Notes under the pieces: generated by a model
The model's database searches: none
Seen by the model: the letters and a program-made list of their open reading frames with translations, nothing else
What the model was told of the DNA's origin: nothing
Shown here: positions 8,702 through 17,487 of the stretch, in pieces
How positions within the stretch are numbered: the first letter of the stretch is position 1
How the letters are laid out: every line of letters begins with the position of its first letter
Made by a program: the position numbers and the translations under genes
Source of the DNA: Chitinophaga jiangningensis
GTDB taxonomy: Bacteria; Bacteroidota; Bacteroidia; Chitinophagales; Chitinophagaceae
Direction: 5' to 3'
Assembly: GCF_900142605.1 (NCBI RefSeq)
Contig: NZ_FRBL01000013.1
Span: forward strand, 66,276 to 130,275
DNA: 64,000 bases

Positions 8702-9322
8702 TTAGTTGAGGTGAAACTTGAATCCCACGCTATACTGCACGGAATTGAAGTTGGTAATATCTCCCATTTTGTATGGGCTGTAGTTATATCTTACGTTAGC
8801 ATTGAACAGTACAGGTGATGCCTGTCCGAAAGGAATGTTGACCCCTACTTCCGGACTTACCATAAACTGCCAGCTGTTATCTGATTCTACAAACTGCCCC
8901 CAGTATTTTTTGTAATCCATATTGGCCACACCCACGCCTACGGCTGCGTAAGGGATCACTGGTTTATCGGGTTTGGTAAAAGCCCAGCCGGCGGTAGCCT
9001 GGATAGGAATCACCTGCAGGGTACGTGTTTGCACAGCAGATACATCTCCTAACTTATCCGGATAAACGGCGCGTGGGAGTTTTTCGTTGAAGTCCTGGAA
9101 ACCAGTACGGAGTCCTACTGACAGCTGATCGTTCAGCATATATTGCAACCCTGCGGTCCAGCCTCTGAAGCTGGTTTTGCCGGAGTAATCCTTCAGGGAA
9201 CCGAGTGGGGAGGCCACGGAATAATTTACGTCTATTGATAAAGGTGGGCGCACCTGTGCTGATACTGCCTGTGCGGCGAATACGCCGGCGAAAATCATTA
9301 TCCAGTTTAATATCTTTTTCAT
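8702..9322 (-). CDS. Outer-membrane beta-barrel protein
   Basis: The 206-residue protein has a signal peptide (WIMIFAGVFAAQAVSAQ) and alternating amphipathic strands typical of an OmpA/OmpW-like eight-stranded barrel: SIDVNYSVASPLG, AGLQYMLNDQLSVGLRTGF, IPIQATAGWAF, PYAAVGVGVANMDY and ANVRYNYSPYKMG. It ends in YSVGFKFHLN rather than a terminal phenylalanine. It lies 34 bp downstream of the DUF4136 lipoprotein gene, so the two are likely cotranscribed and both act in the outer membrane. No specific function can be assigned. Confidence 0.82.
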   Translation of the reverse strand: MKKILNWIMIFAGVFAAQAVSAQVRPPLSIDVNYSVASPLGSLKDYSGKTSFRGWTAGLQYMLNDQLSVGLRTGFQDFNEKLPRAVYPDKLGDVSAVQTRTLQVIPIQATAGWAFTKPDKPVIPYAAVGVGVANMDYKKYWGQFVESDNSWQFMVSPEVGVNIPFGQASPVLFNANVRYNYSPYKMGDITNFNSVQYSVGFKFHLN

Positions 9323-9356
9323 CTTCCGATCAATTTAAAGTTCACGATACTATTGA

Positions 9357-9992
9357 TTATTTGTTGGTCAGGTAGGTCGACTGATCAAAGGATGCCTGCA
9401 CCATGCTGGCTACATTGTCAGTGTTCCATACGCCGGAGCCTCTCCACAGTGCGTTCCATACAGATACGTACTTGTTATCCGCTGTCGGATTTTTGAGGTC
9501 GAATACATCAATAGCAGTTTGTTTTTCATTCACCTGGTATACTACGTAGTAGCTTGGCCAGTACCATCCGCCACCGGGGTATCCCCAATAGCCGGGGCCC
9601 CATGCACCGCCCCACCAGCCTGGGTTCCAGGCTACGTTTGTAAAGGAGTTGTCGATGCGTGTAAGCGCTACCGCGAGGTCGGGTTTGGCCGCTTTATCCA
9701 CGAGGGTATAACCACGCGATTGCATCGCAGCAGATACGGATGAGATGAGTTGTTTATCGTAATCGGTGAGTGCTTTTTTAGCAGTATCTGCGCGGTTACT
9801 TAATACGGCAACGGAGTCCACGATACTGAAAGTGGCGTAAGATTTAAAATTGGCCTGGCTGTCGTGGTTGGTAATGTAAATCCTGGATTCCTCAGCTGTC
9901 ATATCTTTTAGTGGATCCTTGCCACAACCGCTGAAAGATATCAATGCTGCGAGGGCAGCAATACTGCTGAGTAAATAAATTGTTCTTTTCAT
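9357..9992 (-). CDS. DUF4136-like lipoprotein
   Basis: The 211-residue product has a lipoprotein signal ending ISFSGC (Cys about 22). It resembles the DUF4136 envelope family, with FKSYATFSIVDS near residue 50, SSVSAAMQSRGYTLVDK and KPDLAVALTRI. A Gly/Trp/Tyr-rich stretch (about 125-150, GWWGGAWGPGYWGYPGGG) follows, and then DVFDLKNP. It heads a two-gene unit with the barrel protein behind a -7 element at 10096-10103. The function of the family is unknown. Confidence 0.82.
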   Translation of the reverse strand: MKRTIYLLSSIAALAALISFSGCGKDPLKDMTAEESRIYITNHDSQANFKSYATFSIVDSVAVLSNRADTAKKALTDYDKQLISSVSAAMQSRGYTLVDKAAKPDLAVALTRIDNSFTNVAWNPGWWGGAWGPGYWGYPGGGWYWPSYYVVYQVNEKQTAIDVFDLKNPTADNKYVSVWNALWRGSGVWNTDNVASMVQASFDQSTYLTNK

Positions 9993-10095
9993 ATTCCTGG
10001 CGTATTAATTTCTAATTATGGTTTCCTCTTGAACTAAACGAAACGGGTCAACGGAAATTTCACGTTTTATCTATTGTTCAACGCATTAGATGGTG

Positions 10096-10103
10096 CAAAG
10101 TTA
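10096..10103 (-). promoter_or_regulatory. -7 element for the lipoprotein/barrel operon
   Basis: The minus strand reads TAACTTTG, 103 bp upstream of the start at 9992. The -33 region is weak. Confidence 0.45.
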
Positions 10104-10190
10104 CAGCAGGTTTATCCTGTAACTGTTAATAGAATCATAAAATAGGGAGTGGGTTAACAGTGGTAGCTCTTTACATATTACGCAGAAAAT

Positions 10191-10817
10191 TTAATTCAGG
10201 ATTTTCTTATGCATCAATTCATTTTTGAGTTGGAGGGCGCTGGTAAAATGTATGCTATCGATGCCCACATTTCTGGCAGCATTTACATTTCGTAAATTAT
10301 CATCGATAAACAATGATTTTTCAGGACTTTCCTGGTAGCGTTCGAGGAGGAGTTTGAAAATGGAGGGAGATGGTTTACGTTGTTTTTCTCTTCCGGAAAC
10401 AACGATGCCATCAAACCACTGCAAAAACTGGTATTGCACGAGTGCGAGTGGAAATGTTTCGTTGGACCAGTTGGTGAGTGCGTAGAGTTTGTATTTCCCG
10501 CTTTCTTTTAATTCTTTTAACAGGGCTACACTGTCGGCCATCTCTCCGCCCAGCATTTCCTTCCAGCGGCCATAATACGCCCTTATTTCGGCCTCAAACT
10601 GCGGATGCTGCCGGATGAGCAGTTCGGTGGCGTCCACCAGGCTCCTGCCGGCATCCTGTTCCTCATTCCAGTCGAACGTACAAATTTGTTGCAGGAAGTA
10701 ATCTACTTCTGCTTCTGAGTTGAATATTTTTCTATATAGATAGCGTGGGTTCCAGTCTATAAGTACGGCGCCCAGGTCAAAAATGATGGCTTGGTACGCT
10801 TGCTCCGGATTTTGCAT
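10191..10817 (-). CDS. HAD-superfamily (class IA) phosphatase
   Basis: The 208-residue hydrolase opens with IIFDLGAVLIDWNP (motif I with the nucleophilic Asp). It carries YALTNWSNETF (motif II) and a C-terminal KSLFIDDNLRNVNAA (motif IV with the Asp pair). The DLG form of motif I is that of YihX-like sugar-phosphate phosphatases. A helical cap covers about residues 20-90. Substrate is unknown. It stands alone, 69 bp downstream of the DUF2130 gene on the same strand. Confidence 0.88.
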   Translation of the reverse strand: MQNPEQAYQAIIFDLGAVLIDWNPRYLYRKIFNSEAEVDYFLQQICTFDWNEEQDAGRSLVDATELLIRQHPQFEAEIRAYYGRWKEMLGGEMADSVALLKELKESGKYKLYALTNWSNETFPLALVQYQFLQWFDGIVVSGREKQRKPSPSIFKLLLERYQESPEKSLFIDDNLRNVNAARNVGIDSIHFTSALQLKNELMHKKILN

Positions 10818-10886
10818 AGGTCACTTAAAATGAATAATAATCATCTAAATTAATAATTATTTACACATTTGAATAAAATTAATGGA

Positions 10887-12179
10887 TTAATCCAGCAGAT
10901 CGTCTGCGGCGTCTTCCAGTAATTTCATGTCTACGCTATCGCTACCGGCAATACCTTCAATGGAGCCGTGTATATGCGCGGCGTTGAGGAGTACTTTTTC
11001 CAGTTGTTTTTCGCGGGCTTTCCATATTTTCTCCATGGCATCTCTTTCCTTTTGTATGGATAGTTTGAGAGACATAAAGCCTTCTCTGATGGCTTTCCAT
11101 TGCTCGGCAAACTCTCCGCTGGTGAGGTACGCATAGAGCATGTGCATTTTATCCCCTTTGTTTTCCTGGGTGCTTACGGCGCTGAATACTTTGATGATAC
11201 CGTCTCTGAGTACATGGGCGAGGGCCTTCACTTCTGCGAAGGTGCAGATCCATACGCCGTCTTTTTCTCCGAATTTATCCATGCCGCGTGGCATGGTTTG
11301 GGTAACGAGTATGGCTACATCGATGCCCTGGGAGCGCATGTCGGCTTTGAGTTTTTCGATCCAGCCTTCGGTGAATTCCTTAGTGCGCTTACTTTCGTAG
11401 ATGATGCGGCCGCATTCCTGTCCGAACCGGTTTCTTACCAGCTGGATGCAGTCGGCCCCGCGTACCCCTTTGCCTACCGGTGCCACTTCATCAAACGGGA
11501 AGCTATGGCGGAGCATTTCTTCCAGCACGAGTTCCTGTACTTCCCCTTGCAGCTGCATGGAACCCTGTTCGGCGCGGCGCTTCATTTCCTCCGCCAGTTT
11601 ACGCTGGTCTTCCAGTTGCTTTTCCAGTTCGCGGAGTCGCAGCTGGTGTTCTGTATCACGGAGGGCGTTGCGCTCGGCTTCTTCCTTACGGATAGCTTCC
11701 TGCATCTGCGTCCTGGCTTCCATCAGTTTCCTTTCGGTGGCCAGTTCTAATTCTGCTTCGCGGTTTTTAAGTTCCTGCTCTTTACGGAGGAAATCCAGTT
11801 CTTTCTGCCGTGCTTCGCTCAGTCTGGCTTCCTGTTCCAGGTTGGCCTGCTGCAGCATTTTCACCTGGTTGTCGAAATCAGCCATAATGCTTTTACGCAG
11901 GTCCTGGGCGAGGGTTTCCTGCAGTTGTTGTTTTTCCTGCAGTACCCGTTTTTTTATTTCTTCTTCCTGTTGCTGGCGCAGCGATTCCATCTGCTGGCGC
12001 TCGGCAGCAATTTTATTTTTTTCTGAAAGGAGTGTGTTTTTTTCAGACTGAAGTTCATCCAGCTTTTTGCGCCATTCAGTAGCCATTTTACCGCGCATTT
12101 CCTTTTCTATATCCGCTGCGAAGGCGTCTTCCATTACAAACTGGTGTTTGCAATTCGGACAAGTGATTGATGTACCCAT
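10887..12179 (-). CDS. DUF2130 domain protein with zinc ribbon and long coiled coil
   Basis: The 430-residue protein starts with a zinc-ribbon-like CPNCK motif (residues 8-12). A highly charged coiled coil covers about residues 20-215. A DUF2130 domain follows (about 215-370): GKGVRGADCIQLVRNRFG, IIYESKRTKEFTEGWIEKLK, VAILVTQTMPRGMDKFGE and WICTFAEVKALAHVLR. The fold of DUF2130 is thought to relate to restriction-endonuclease-like or RmuC-like nucleases, but the function is not established. The coiled coil produces long Ser/Arg-rich open frames on the opposite strand that are not genes. Confidence 0.88.
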   Translation of the reverse strand: MGTSITCPNCKHQFVMEDAFAADIEKEMRGKMATEWRKKLDELQSEKNTLLSEKNKIAAERQQMESLRQQQEEEIKKRVLQEKQQLQETLAQDLRKSIMADFDNQVKMLQQANLEQEARLSEARQKELDFLRKEQELKNREAELELATERKLMEARTQMQEAIRKEEAERNALRDTEHQLRLRELEKQLEDQRKLAEEMKRRAEQGSMQLQGEVQELVLEEMLRHSFPFDEVAPVGKGVRGADCIQLVRNRFGQECGRIIYESKRTKEFTEGWIEKLKADMRSQGIDVAILVTQTMPRGMDKFGEKDGVWICTFAEVKALAHVLRDGIIKVFSAVSTQENKGDKMHMLYAYLTSGEFAEQWKAIREGFMSLKLSIQKERDAMEKIWKAREKQLEKVLLNAAHIHGSIEGIAGSDSVDMKLLEDAADDLLD

Positions 12180-12243
12180 AATTGTCTTACAAAATTACGT
12201 AAAGATAAGGTTTACCTCCTTTGCAGTGCCGGATGCGGATAAA

Positions 12244-12271
12244 TTGTGCTAAACCTTTATTCGTATATTTG
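12244..12271 (+). promoter_or_regulatory. Promoter of the gene at 12317
   Basis: TTG (12244-12246), 17 nt, then TATATTTG (12264-12271), 45 bp before the start codon. The spacing is slightly short of the usual 19-21. Confidence 0.55.
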
Positions 12272-12316
12272 TATTCAATTGTGACCCCAGACTGATTAAC
12301 TCCAAAACCCCTGAAA

Positions 12317-12838
12317 ATGAAAAACGCTTATCCTGAGAAGCCAATGCTTCCTTTTCGCCGTACTGCGGTGAGTATGGACATCGTAATCGACATCATCCGG
12401 CGCATGGGCTACCCTGCTGAAGTGAAGCGCGCCTGCTACATGATTTTCCGTAAAGAAAGCGGCAATGGCCGCAGTGGGATTAATGAAAATTATTCCGGTT
12501 TCCAGGCCGACTCCGGCCGCTGGCCCGCCGTGTACGATCCGCTGATTGCGGGCGTGGTACTCAAAAATGAAAATGGTACCAACAAGCCCCGGCTGTTCCT
12601 CGCTTTTCAGCATGCCTCCGGCTGCTTAACTATGCTGCTGGACCGTATCCAGCAACGCGGCATCTACATTGGTGGTCATACCAGCAAAATTGTAAACATG
12701 GATGTGAAAAATGTAACGGATTTTGCACGGGCTTATAAGAAAGAGTGGGCCGCCGGCAGCGCACTTGCCGAACCCAGCCCGGACGACTTCAAAGGCTTTG
12801 CCAGTATGTACCGGCAGGCGACCGGATTTTTTGCATAG
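12317..12838 (+). CDS. Hypothetical protein, weakly lysozyme-like
   Basis: The 173-residue product has no signal peptide and no family I recognise with confidence. Residues about 38-75 (ACYMIFRKESGNGRSGINE then NYSGFQADSGRW) resemble the E-S-G-x-G and Y-x-G-x-x-Q spacing of lysozyme-like peptidoglycan hydrolases; this is only a visual likeness. Orderly codon use and its own promoter support a real gene. No phage genes surround it. A cytoplasmic protein acting on peptidoglycan would be odd without an export route. Confidence 0.75.
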   Translation: MKNAYPEKPMLPFRRTAVSMDIVIDIIRRMGYPAEVKRACYMIFRKESGNGRSGINENYSGFQADSGRWPAVYDPLIAGVVLKNENGTNKPRLFLAFQHASGCLTMLLDRIQQRGIYIGGHTSKIVNMDVKNVTDFARAYKKEWAAGSALAEPSPDDFKGFASMYRQATGFFA

Positions 12839-12892
12839 GCGTTTCCGGATCATCACATAATTTGGTAACTTAAGTCATCAAAGCTGTTTGTT

Positions 12893-14230
12893 ATGATCCG
12901 GAAATTACTGATCCTTTGCATACCCACGCTGTTCCTGCTATCTGCCCTGCCGGCGCCTGCCGCGGAGGACCTGCTGCTGAAAGATGCCAATTTCATAGAT
13001 GGAAAAAGTGGCACTGCCATTCCGCATACGGATATCCTTATCCGTAACGGTAAAATCGTGAAAACAGGCAAGGGGCTTTCCGCTGCAGGAGCCCGCGTGG
13101 TGAACCTCAGCGGTAAAACTGTTATGCCGGCGCTGATATGCGCGCATATGCACATCGGTATGCTCAAAGGCACTACTACCTCAGGTGAAAACTATACCCG
13201 CGAAAATATTATTCGTCAGCTGCAACGTTACCAGGACTATGGGGTACTGAATGTACTCTCCCTGGGCACGGACAGGCCTTCATTGTATGAAAATCATTTG
13301 TATGATTCCCTGAAAAGTGGCTTGCTGCCAGGGGCGCGACTATTCTCCGCCGCCTATGGTTTTGGTGTGCCTGGCGGAGCGCCGCCGGTGGAAATGGGTA
13401 TGAATAAAACCTATCGGCCTATGAGTGATGAGAAGGTGGCCAGTGAAATGGATAGCCTGGTAAAATTGCAGCCGGTGGCCATTAAGCTCTGGCTGGATGA
13501 TTTTGGCGGTTCGTTTAAGAAGATGGACAGCAGCACTTATCAGGCCATCATCCGGGAGGCACATAAACACGGCTGGAAAGTGGCAGCACATGTGTACTAT
13601 TTGGCGGACGCACGTAAGCTGGTGAGGAGTGGGGTGGATATATTGGCGCACAGTATACGCGACAGCGTGATAGACGATGCGCTGGTGCAGGAAATGAAGC
13701 GCCGCGATGTTATTTACATTCCAACCTTATCCCTGGATGAATATGCATACTCCTACGCAGGAACTCCTGCCTGGTTAACCGATCCGTTTTTCCTCCGTGC
13801 CGTGGAACCCGGTGTAGTGGCCATGGTGAGCGATGCTGGTTATCAGAACAAAATAAAGAACTCTCCTGCGTACAACCGTAACCGTAACGCGGTGGAAAAC
13901 GCCGCGAAAAATGTAAAGAAGCTGCATGATGCAGGAGTGGTGATTGCAATGGGTACCGACTCCGGTGCGCAGCCCATACGGGTACAGGGATATTCGGAGC
14001 ACCTGGAATTGCAACTGCTGGTGCGGGTAGGACTCATGCCTGCGGAAGCCTTGCGGGCGGCAACACTGGGCTCAGCAAAGGTGCTGGGCACCACTAATCA
14101 ATACGGCACCCTGGAAGCGGGTAAAACAGCAGATCTGGTGGTACTGTCGGCCAACCCGCTTACAGATATTACCAATACGCACCAGATAGAAGCTGTATAT
14201 AAAGCCGGAACGGCGGTGTATACCCGTTAA
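12893..14230 (+). CDS. Secreted amidohydrolase (imidazolonepropionase-like)
   Basis: The 445-residue metal-dependent hydrolase has a signal peptide (ILCIPTLFLLSALPAPAAE). ICAHMHIGML carries the first His-x-His of the TIM-barrel site. VAAHVY and DILAHSI supply further metal-ligand histidines, and AMGTDSGA supplies the catalytic aspartate. The C-terminus GTLEAGKTADLVVLSANPLT is the small beta-sandwich return seen in dipeptidase- and prolidase-like amidohydrolases. A paralogue sits at 44.5 kb. Its 3' end overlaps the convergent protease gene by 4 bp. The substrate is unknown. Confidence 0.9.
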   Translation: MIRKLLILCIPTLFLLSALPAPAAEDLLLKDANFIDGKSGTAIPHTDILIRNGKIVKTGKGLSAAGARVVNLSGKTVMPALICAHMHIGMLKGTTTSGENYTRENIIRQLQRYQDYGVLNVLSLGTDRPSLYENHLYDSLKSGLLPGARLFSAAYGFGVPGGAPPVEMGMNKTYRPMSDEKVASEMDSLVKLQPVAIKLWLDDFGGSFKKMDSSTYQAIIREAHKHGWKVAAHVYYLADARKLVRSGVDILAHSIRDSVIDDALVQEMKRRDVIYIPTLSLDEYAYSYAGTPAWLTDPFFLRAVEPGVVAMVSDAGYQNKIKNSPAYNRNRNAVENAAKNVKKLHDAGVVIAMGTDSGAQPIRVQGYSEHLELQLLVRVGLMPAEALRAATLGSAKVLGTTNQYGTLEAGKTADLVVLSANPLTDITNTHQIEAVYKAGTAVYTR

Positions 14231-15501
14231 TCCAGTTTAATAAACATCTGATCGAAATTGATCGTCATTTTCCCGAATTGTTTGATTACATCCTGCCCGA
14301 TGTTGCCATGGCCGGCCTCGTTGCTGATGTTGTCCTTTAGGAGGGAGATATCGTTTATCGTAACGTTTTTACCGTTAATGGTGAAGGAATGGCTGATTTT
14401 AAAGCCGGGTAGTACGGTATGTCCGCCAGCGCCGCCAAGACTCACTTTCGTGAGTTTGTATGCTTTGTCGATACGTGTTTTGTTTTGCCGGTAGAAAGCT
14501 GCATAGAGGATGGTATGATCAGCCCCGGTGTCGAAAGTAAAGTTCATATCGTCGATATAAATCAGTGGTGTGAGTCCGTCTATTGCCAGGTTGGAATTGC
14601 CTGTCATGGCAGTTTCTTTTAAAGGGATGATCAGGTAGTCATCTATGGTCAGCTGTACTTCTTTTAAAGCTTCTATCACCGGGTAGCCCAGTATTCCATG
14701 GATCTGGTAGCTGATTTGTGGAAAAGAGAGTTCCTTATCTTTTAGCACCAGGAAAACAGCATTTTCAATATCTATATTACCCAGTCTGAACTTTTTGCAT
14801 ACTGCCAGGTTTGCCTTTACCGTATTGCCGGTAATAGTAGATACTTCGATGGCCGCAGGGATGATGATCATCTCCATTCGTTTGGCCGTGGATTCCGTGA
14901 TGGTGGATATATTAGCCCCCGTGTCAAAGATAAATGGCAGGGTATCTTTGCTGGTGGTGATTTGCAGGTTTTTTAGTCCGGCTTTGTCCTTATGCATTTT
15001 CAGCTCATTATACCCGTTGATGGTAATTGTTTGTTTGGGTTGATCTTTTAGTGCATTCCAGATTTTCAGGCTGTTTTGCATGTCCTTCATTTCTTCCTGC
15101 GTGAGCTGATTTTTGAAATCGGCCAGTACGGTGTTGAGTGTCGTATAGGCTGTAGCGTAGTCGTACTGCTTTATGGCATTGTCTTCCTTAATCCGGAAAA
15201 GCTTCAGCCGCAGACTGTCTGGCAGCGCATATTTCCCGGCAATCAGGACATCGATTTTTTTATCGGAAGCAGCTGGTTTGTTGAATGCATTTTGTAAAAC
15301 TGCATCTGCAAAACAGCGGTATGGGATGGAGAGTTGGGCGGAATCGGTGTTATATATCTCCCGGGCTTTAAAAAAGTTTTTCTCTTTTATGAGCCCATAA
15401 ATTTTTTGGAATTGGGGAGATGGAGGTTGCGCGTATGTCTGTAAGGCCGCGCCAGGCAACAGGATGACCAAGGCAATGGATGTTATCAGTCTGTGTTTCA
15501 T
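14227..15501 (-). CDS. Retropepsin-like aspartic protease with two catalytic DTG domains
   Basis: The 424-residue protein begins with a signal peptide (LITSIALVILLPGAALQTYAQ). A helical region (about 25-160) is followed by two retropepsin-like halves: LPFIFDTGANISTI (about residue 190) and FTFDTGADHTILYA (about residue 320). Each has the D-T-G catalytic triplet, and each half carries glycine-rich HGILGYPVIEAL / GHGNIGQDVI flap-type segments. A single chain with two DTG motifs can form the active dimer within itself, as pepsins do. The family is known in Bacteroidota as secreted aspartyl proteases of unknown substrate. Confidence 0.87.
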   Translation of the reverse strand: MKHRLITSIALVILLPGAALQTYAQPPSPQFQKIYGLIKEKNFFKAREIYNTDSAQLSIPYRCFADAVLQNAFNKPAASDKKIDVLIAGKYALPDSLRLKLFRIKEDNAIKQYDYATAYTTLNTVLADFKNQLTQEEMKDMQNSLKIWNALKDQPKQTITINGYNELKMHKDKAGLKNLQITTSKDTLPFIFDTGANISTITESTAKRMEMIIIPAAIEVSTITGNTVKANLAVCKKFRLGNIDIENAVFLVLKDKELSFPQISYQIHGILGYPVIEALKEVQLTIDDYLIIPLKETAMTGNSNLAIDGLTPLIYIDDMNFTFDTGADHTILYAAFYRQNKTRIDKAYKLTKVSLGGAGGHTVLPGFKISHSFTINGKNVTINDISLLKDNISNEAGHGNIGQDVIKQFGKMTINFDQMFIKLD

Positions 15502-15657
15502 TTTAGGTTTTCGTTTTTGAATAAATTCCGGATATGAATTTAAGGAATAGGATGATAGGGAAGTGTTAAGGTGGTAAATAGTGATGCAATTGTTAATCGG
15601 AATGGAGGATTACTTGTTATGAAATAATTTTGAATCCACATAAAATTACTTCTTGCT

Positions 15658-15846
15658 TTGATTACGATTCTGTTCATTGTAGAGCTAACAACAACTGGAT
15701 ATTCAGCGTACGCCAAAGACTTCGATATTTATCCGGTAGGTACAACCGCTAAAAGTATGGAACAGTTAAGGACAAACCTGTTGCATGCCACTAACCTGTA
15801 TTTGCAGGATCACGGAGAAGGTGCGGTGAAAAAGCCTAACATTTAG
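15658..15846 (+). CDS. Possible HicB-like antitoxin fragment
   Basis: This 62-codon frame can only start at TTG. The product reads FIVELTTTGYSAYAKDF, then YPVGTTAKSMEQL, then LLHATNLYLQDHGEG. That order matches the HicB-like N-terminal fold (strand, GYSAY, short PVxTxGxT turn, helix with N..HA..LY). No HicA toxin lies next to it and the usual DNA-binding tail is absent, so it may be a remnant or a stand-alone HicB-type protein. The surrounding 540 bp hold no other gene until tRNA-Leu. Confidence 0.35.
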   Translation: MITILFIVELTTTGYSAYAKDFDIYPVGTTAKSMEQLRTNLLHATNLYLQDHGEGAVKKPNI

Positions 15847-15958
15847 ATTGTGCCGGGTGATTGTGATTGATGAATGCTATATTAAAAGGTGTTTAGAAGA
15901 GTGCAATTGGTTGGTTATCATGGGGGAATGCTACATTGGTAATATGCCTATCTGTAAT

Positions 15959-15986
15959 TTTTTTGCATTTTGCAAAATGCAAAAAA
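15959..15986. repeat. 28-bp perfect palindrome
   Basis: Six T, the 16-bp palindrome GCATTTTGCAAAATGC (15965-15980), then six A. It is perfectly self-complementary over 28 bp and lies 20 bp beyond the tRNA-Leu terminator. It could be a factor-binding site or a bidirectional terminator. Confidence 0.6.
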
Positions 15987-16005
15987 GAAGCATTTTGTAT
16001 ACAAC

Positions 16006-16041
16006 AAAAAAGGGTTGAAACCTTGCGATTTCAACCCTTTG
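16006..16041 (-). terminator. Terminator of tRNA-Leu
   Basis: On the minus strand, AAAGGGTTGAAA pairs with TTTCAACCCTTT (12 bp) around an 8-nt loop, followed by a T run. It begins directly after the tRNA 3' end. Confidence 0.82.
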
Positions 16042-16125
16042 TGCGAAGGAGGAGATTCGAACTCCCAAGCCCTTTCAGGCACTACCACCTCAAAGTAGCG
16101 CGTCTACCAATTTCGCCACCTTCGC
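16042..16125 (-). tRNA. tRNA-Leu (GAG)
   Basis: An 84-nt class II tRNA. Acceptor GCGAAGG pairs with CCTTCGC and the discriminator is A. The D arm contains AATTGGTAGACGC. The anticodon stem CTACT/GGTAG encloses TTGAGGT, so the anticodon is GAG (reads CUC/CUU). A long variable arm (TGCCTGAAAGGGCT) and GTTCGAATC in the T arm complete it. CCA is not encoded. Confidence 0.95.
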
Positions 16126-16159
16126 GTTTTTTTGTGTGGCATCTGTGTGAGATGGGATG

Positions 16160-16189
16160 CAAAAGTAAGCGCTTTTTTGAAATGAGCAA
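16160..16189 (-). promoter_or_regulatory. Promoter of tRNA-Leu
   Basis: The minus strand reads TTG (16189-16187), 19 nt, then TACTTTTG (16167-16160): a full Bacteroidota consensus, 34 bp before the tRNA. Confidence 0.7.
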
Positions 16190-16218
16190 ATTTATTTATT
16201 CATTTTTTCAAAAAAGTT

Positions 16219-17367
16219 TTATTTCCGCAGTATGATTCGAAAGGTGGTACCCTTATTTAGCTCCGAATTTTTTACGCTGAGCCTACCTTTGTGATAGTCT
16301 TCAATGATACGTTTGGCAAGGGATAGGCCCAATCCCCAGCCTCTTTTTTTAGTAGAAAAGCCGGGGCGGAAAATTTTATCGAGGTTCATTTTTGAAATGC
16401 CTTTTCCGGTGTCGGCAATGTCGACAGTAACCACGGCAGGATGATTTTCTATCGTGATATCGATGTTTCCTTTTCCTTCCATTGAGTCGAGTGCATTCTT
16501 CAGCAGGTTCTCTATTACCCAGTCAAACAGCGGCGCAGAGATCATTACCGGCAGTTCGGTTTCTGCAGTGTGTACGCCAATCTGCACCTTTTGCGGGGCA
16601 CGTCTGCGGATATACGCGGCCATGTCTTCTATCTGCCGGATGATATCTTTTTGCTCCAGCTTAGGTACGCTGCCGATCTTGGAGAAGCGGTCGGTAATGA
16701 GTTTGAGGCGGTCTACATCTTTGGTGAGTTCATTCACGAAGGGTACGTTAGCCTCGTTTTCCCGTAGTATTTCCAACCAGGCTTCTATGGACGATAACGG
16801 GGTGCCCAGCTGATGGGCCGTTTCTTTGGCAAGCCCCACCCATACCAGGTTTTGAGTGGCGCGGTTGGTGGACGACAGGCCAAAAAGTACGGCGCCGATA
16901 AACAGGGCCACCACCAGCAATTGTATGTAGGGATAGTATTTGATCTGTTTCAGAATAAGGGAGTCGCCATAGTAAACGTAGTTGTACACCTTATTTTTCG
17001 CATCGATTTCAATAATAAAGGGCGGGTGCTGCCGCTTGAATGATAATAGCTGTTCCTGCAGGAGGGTAGGATTTTGGGAGATTTTGGTGGTATCCAGGTT
17101 ACGACTGTCCACTATATTTCCGGCAGCATCAGTTTGGATAAGCGGAATGGTGGTATTAGTAGTAACAATTTCAGTGGCCAGGTTCAGGTTGGCGTCCGAG
17201 CCGGATTTGAGCAGTTCTCGATAAGCTTCTACCCAGGTGGCTACTTTTTTTCTTTCCTCGTCCTGAATTTTGGCCGACAGGTTACTTACAAACCATATGG
17301 TAGCGGCAATAATGGCTACGGCAATGGTTACCAGAATAAATTTCCAGCCGATGAACTGTTTAAACAT
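16219..17367 (-). CDS. Membrane sensor histidine kinase (orphan)
   Basis: The 382-residue kinase has an N-terminal helix (about 9-28), a periplasmic sensor region (about 30-145) and a second helix (about 146-166, QLLVVALFIGAVLFGLS). The dimerisation/phosphoacceptor segment KETAHQLGTPLSS follows (His about 182). The catalytic ATPase domain shows the N box ENLLKNALDSMEG, G1 DIADTGKGIS, F box FRPGFSTKKRGWGLGLSLA and a C-terminal GTTFRIIL. It lacks HAMP and PAS domains. No response regulator lies next to it, so its partner must be elsewhere. Confidence 0.92.
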   Translation of the reverse strand: MFKQFIGWKFILVTIAVAIIAATIWFVSNLSAKIQDEERKKVATWVEAYRELLKSGSDANLNLATEIVTTNTTIPLIQTDAAGNIVDSRNLDTTKISQNPTLLQEQLLSFKRQHPPFIIEIDAKNKVYNYVYYGDSLILKQIKYYPYIQLLVVALFIGAVLFGLSSTNRATQNLVWVGLAKETAHQLGTPLSSIEAWLEILRENEANVPFVNELTKDVDRLKLITDRFSKIGSVPKLEQKDIIRQIEDMAAYIRRRAPQKVQIGVHTAETELPVMISAPLFDWVIENLLKNALDSMEGKGNIDITIENHPAVVTVDIADTGKGISKMNLDKIFRPGFSTKKRGWGLGLSLAKRIIEDYHKGRLSVKNSELNKGTTFRIILRK

Positions 17368-17487
17368 ACTCCTAATTTAAGATATAATCCGCTTCACTGA
17401 TTCTTAAAACGTTAGCAAATATTAAAATCCTTTGTTGCATATTTGCATCTCTTTTAATCAATTTTTCACGCATAAACGTATTAACAG

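Noticed and set aside
11401..12051. Ser/Arg-rich 216-codon frame on the plus strand
   Set aside because: It is the antisense shadow of the Glu/Gln-rich coiled coil of the DUF2130 protein.
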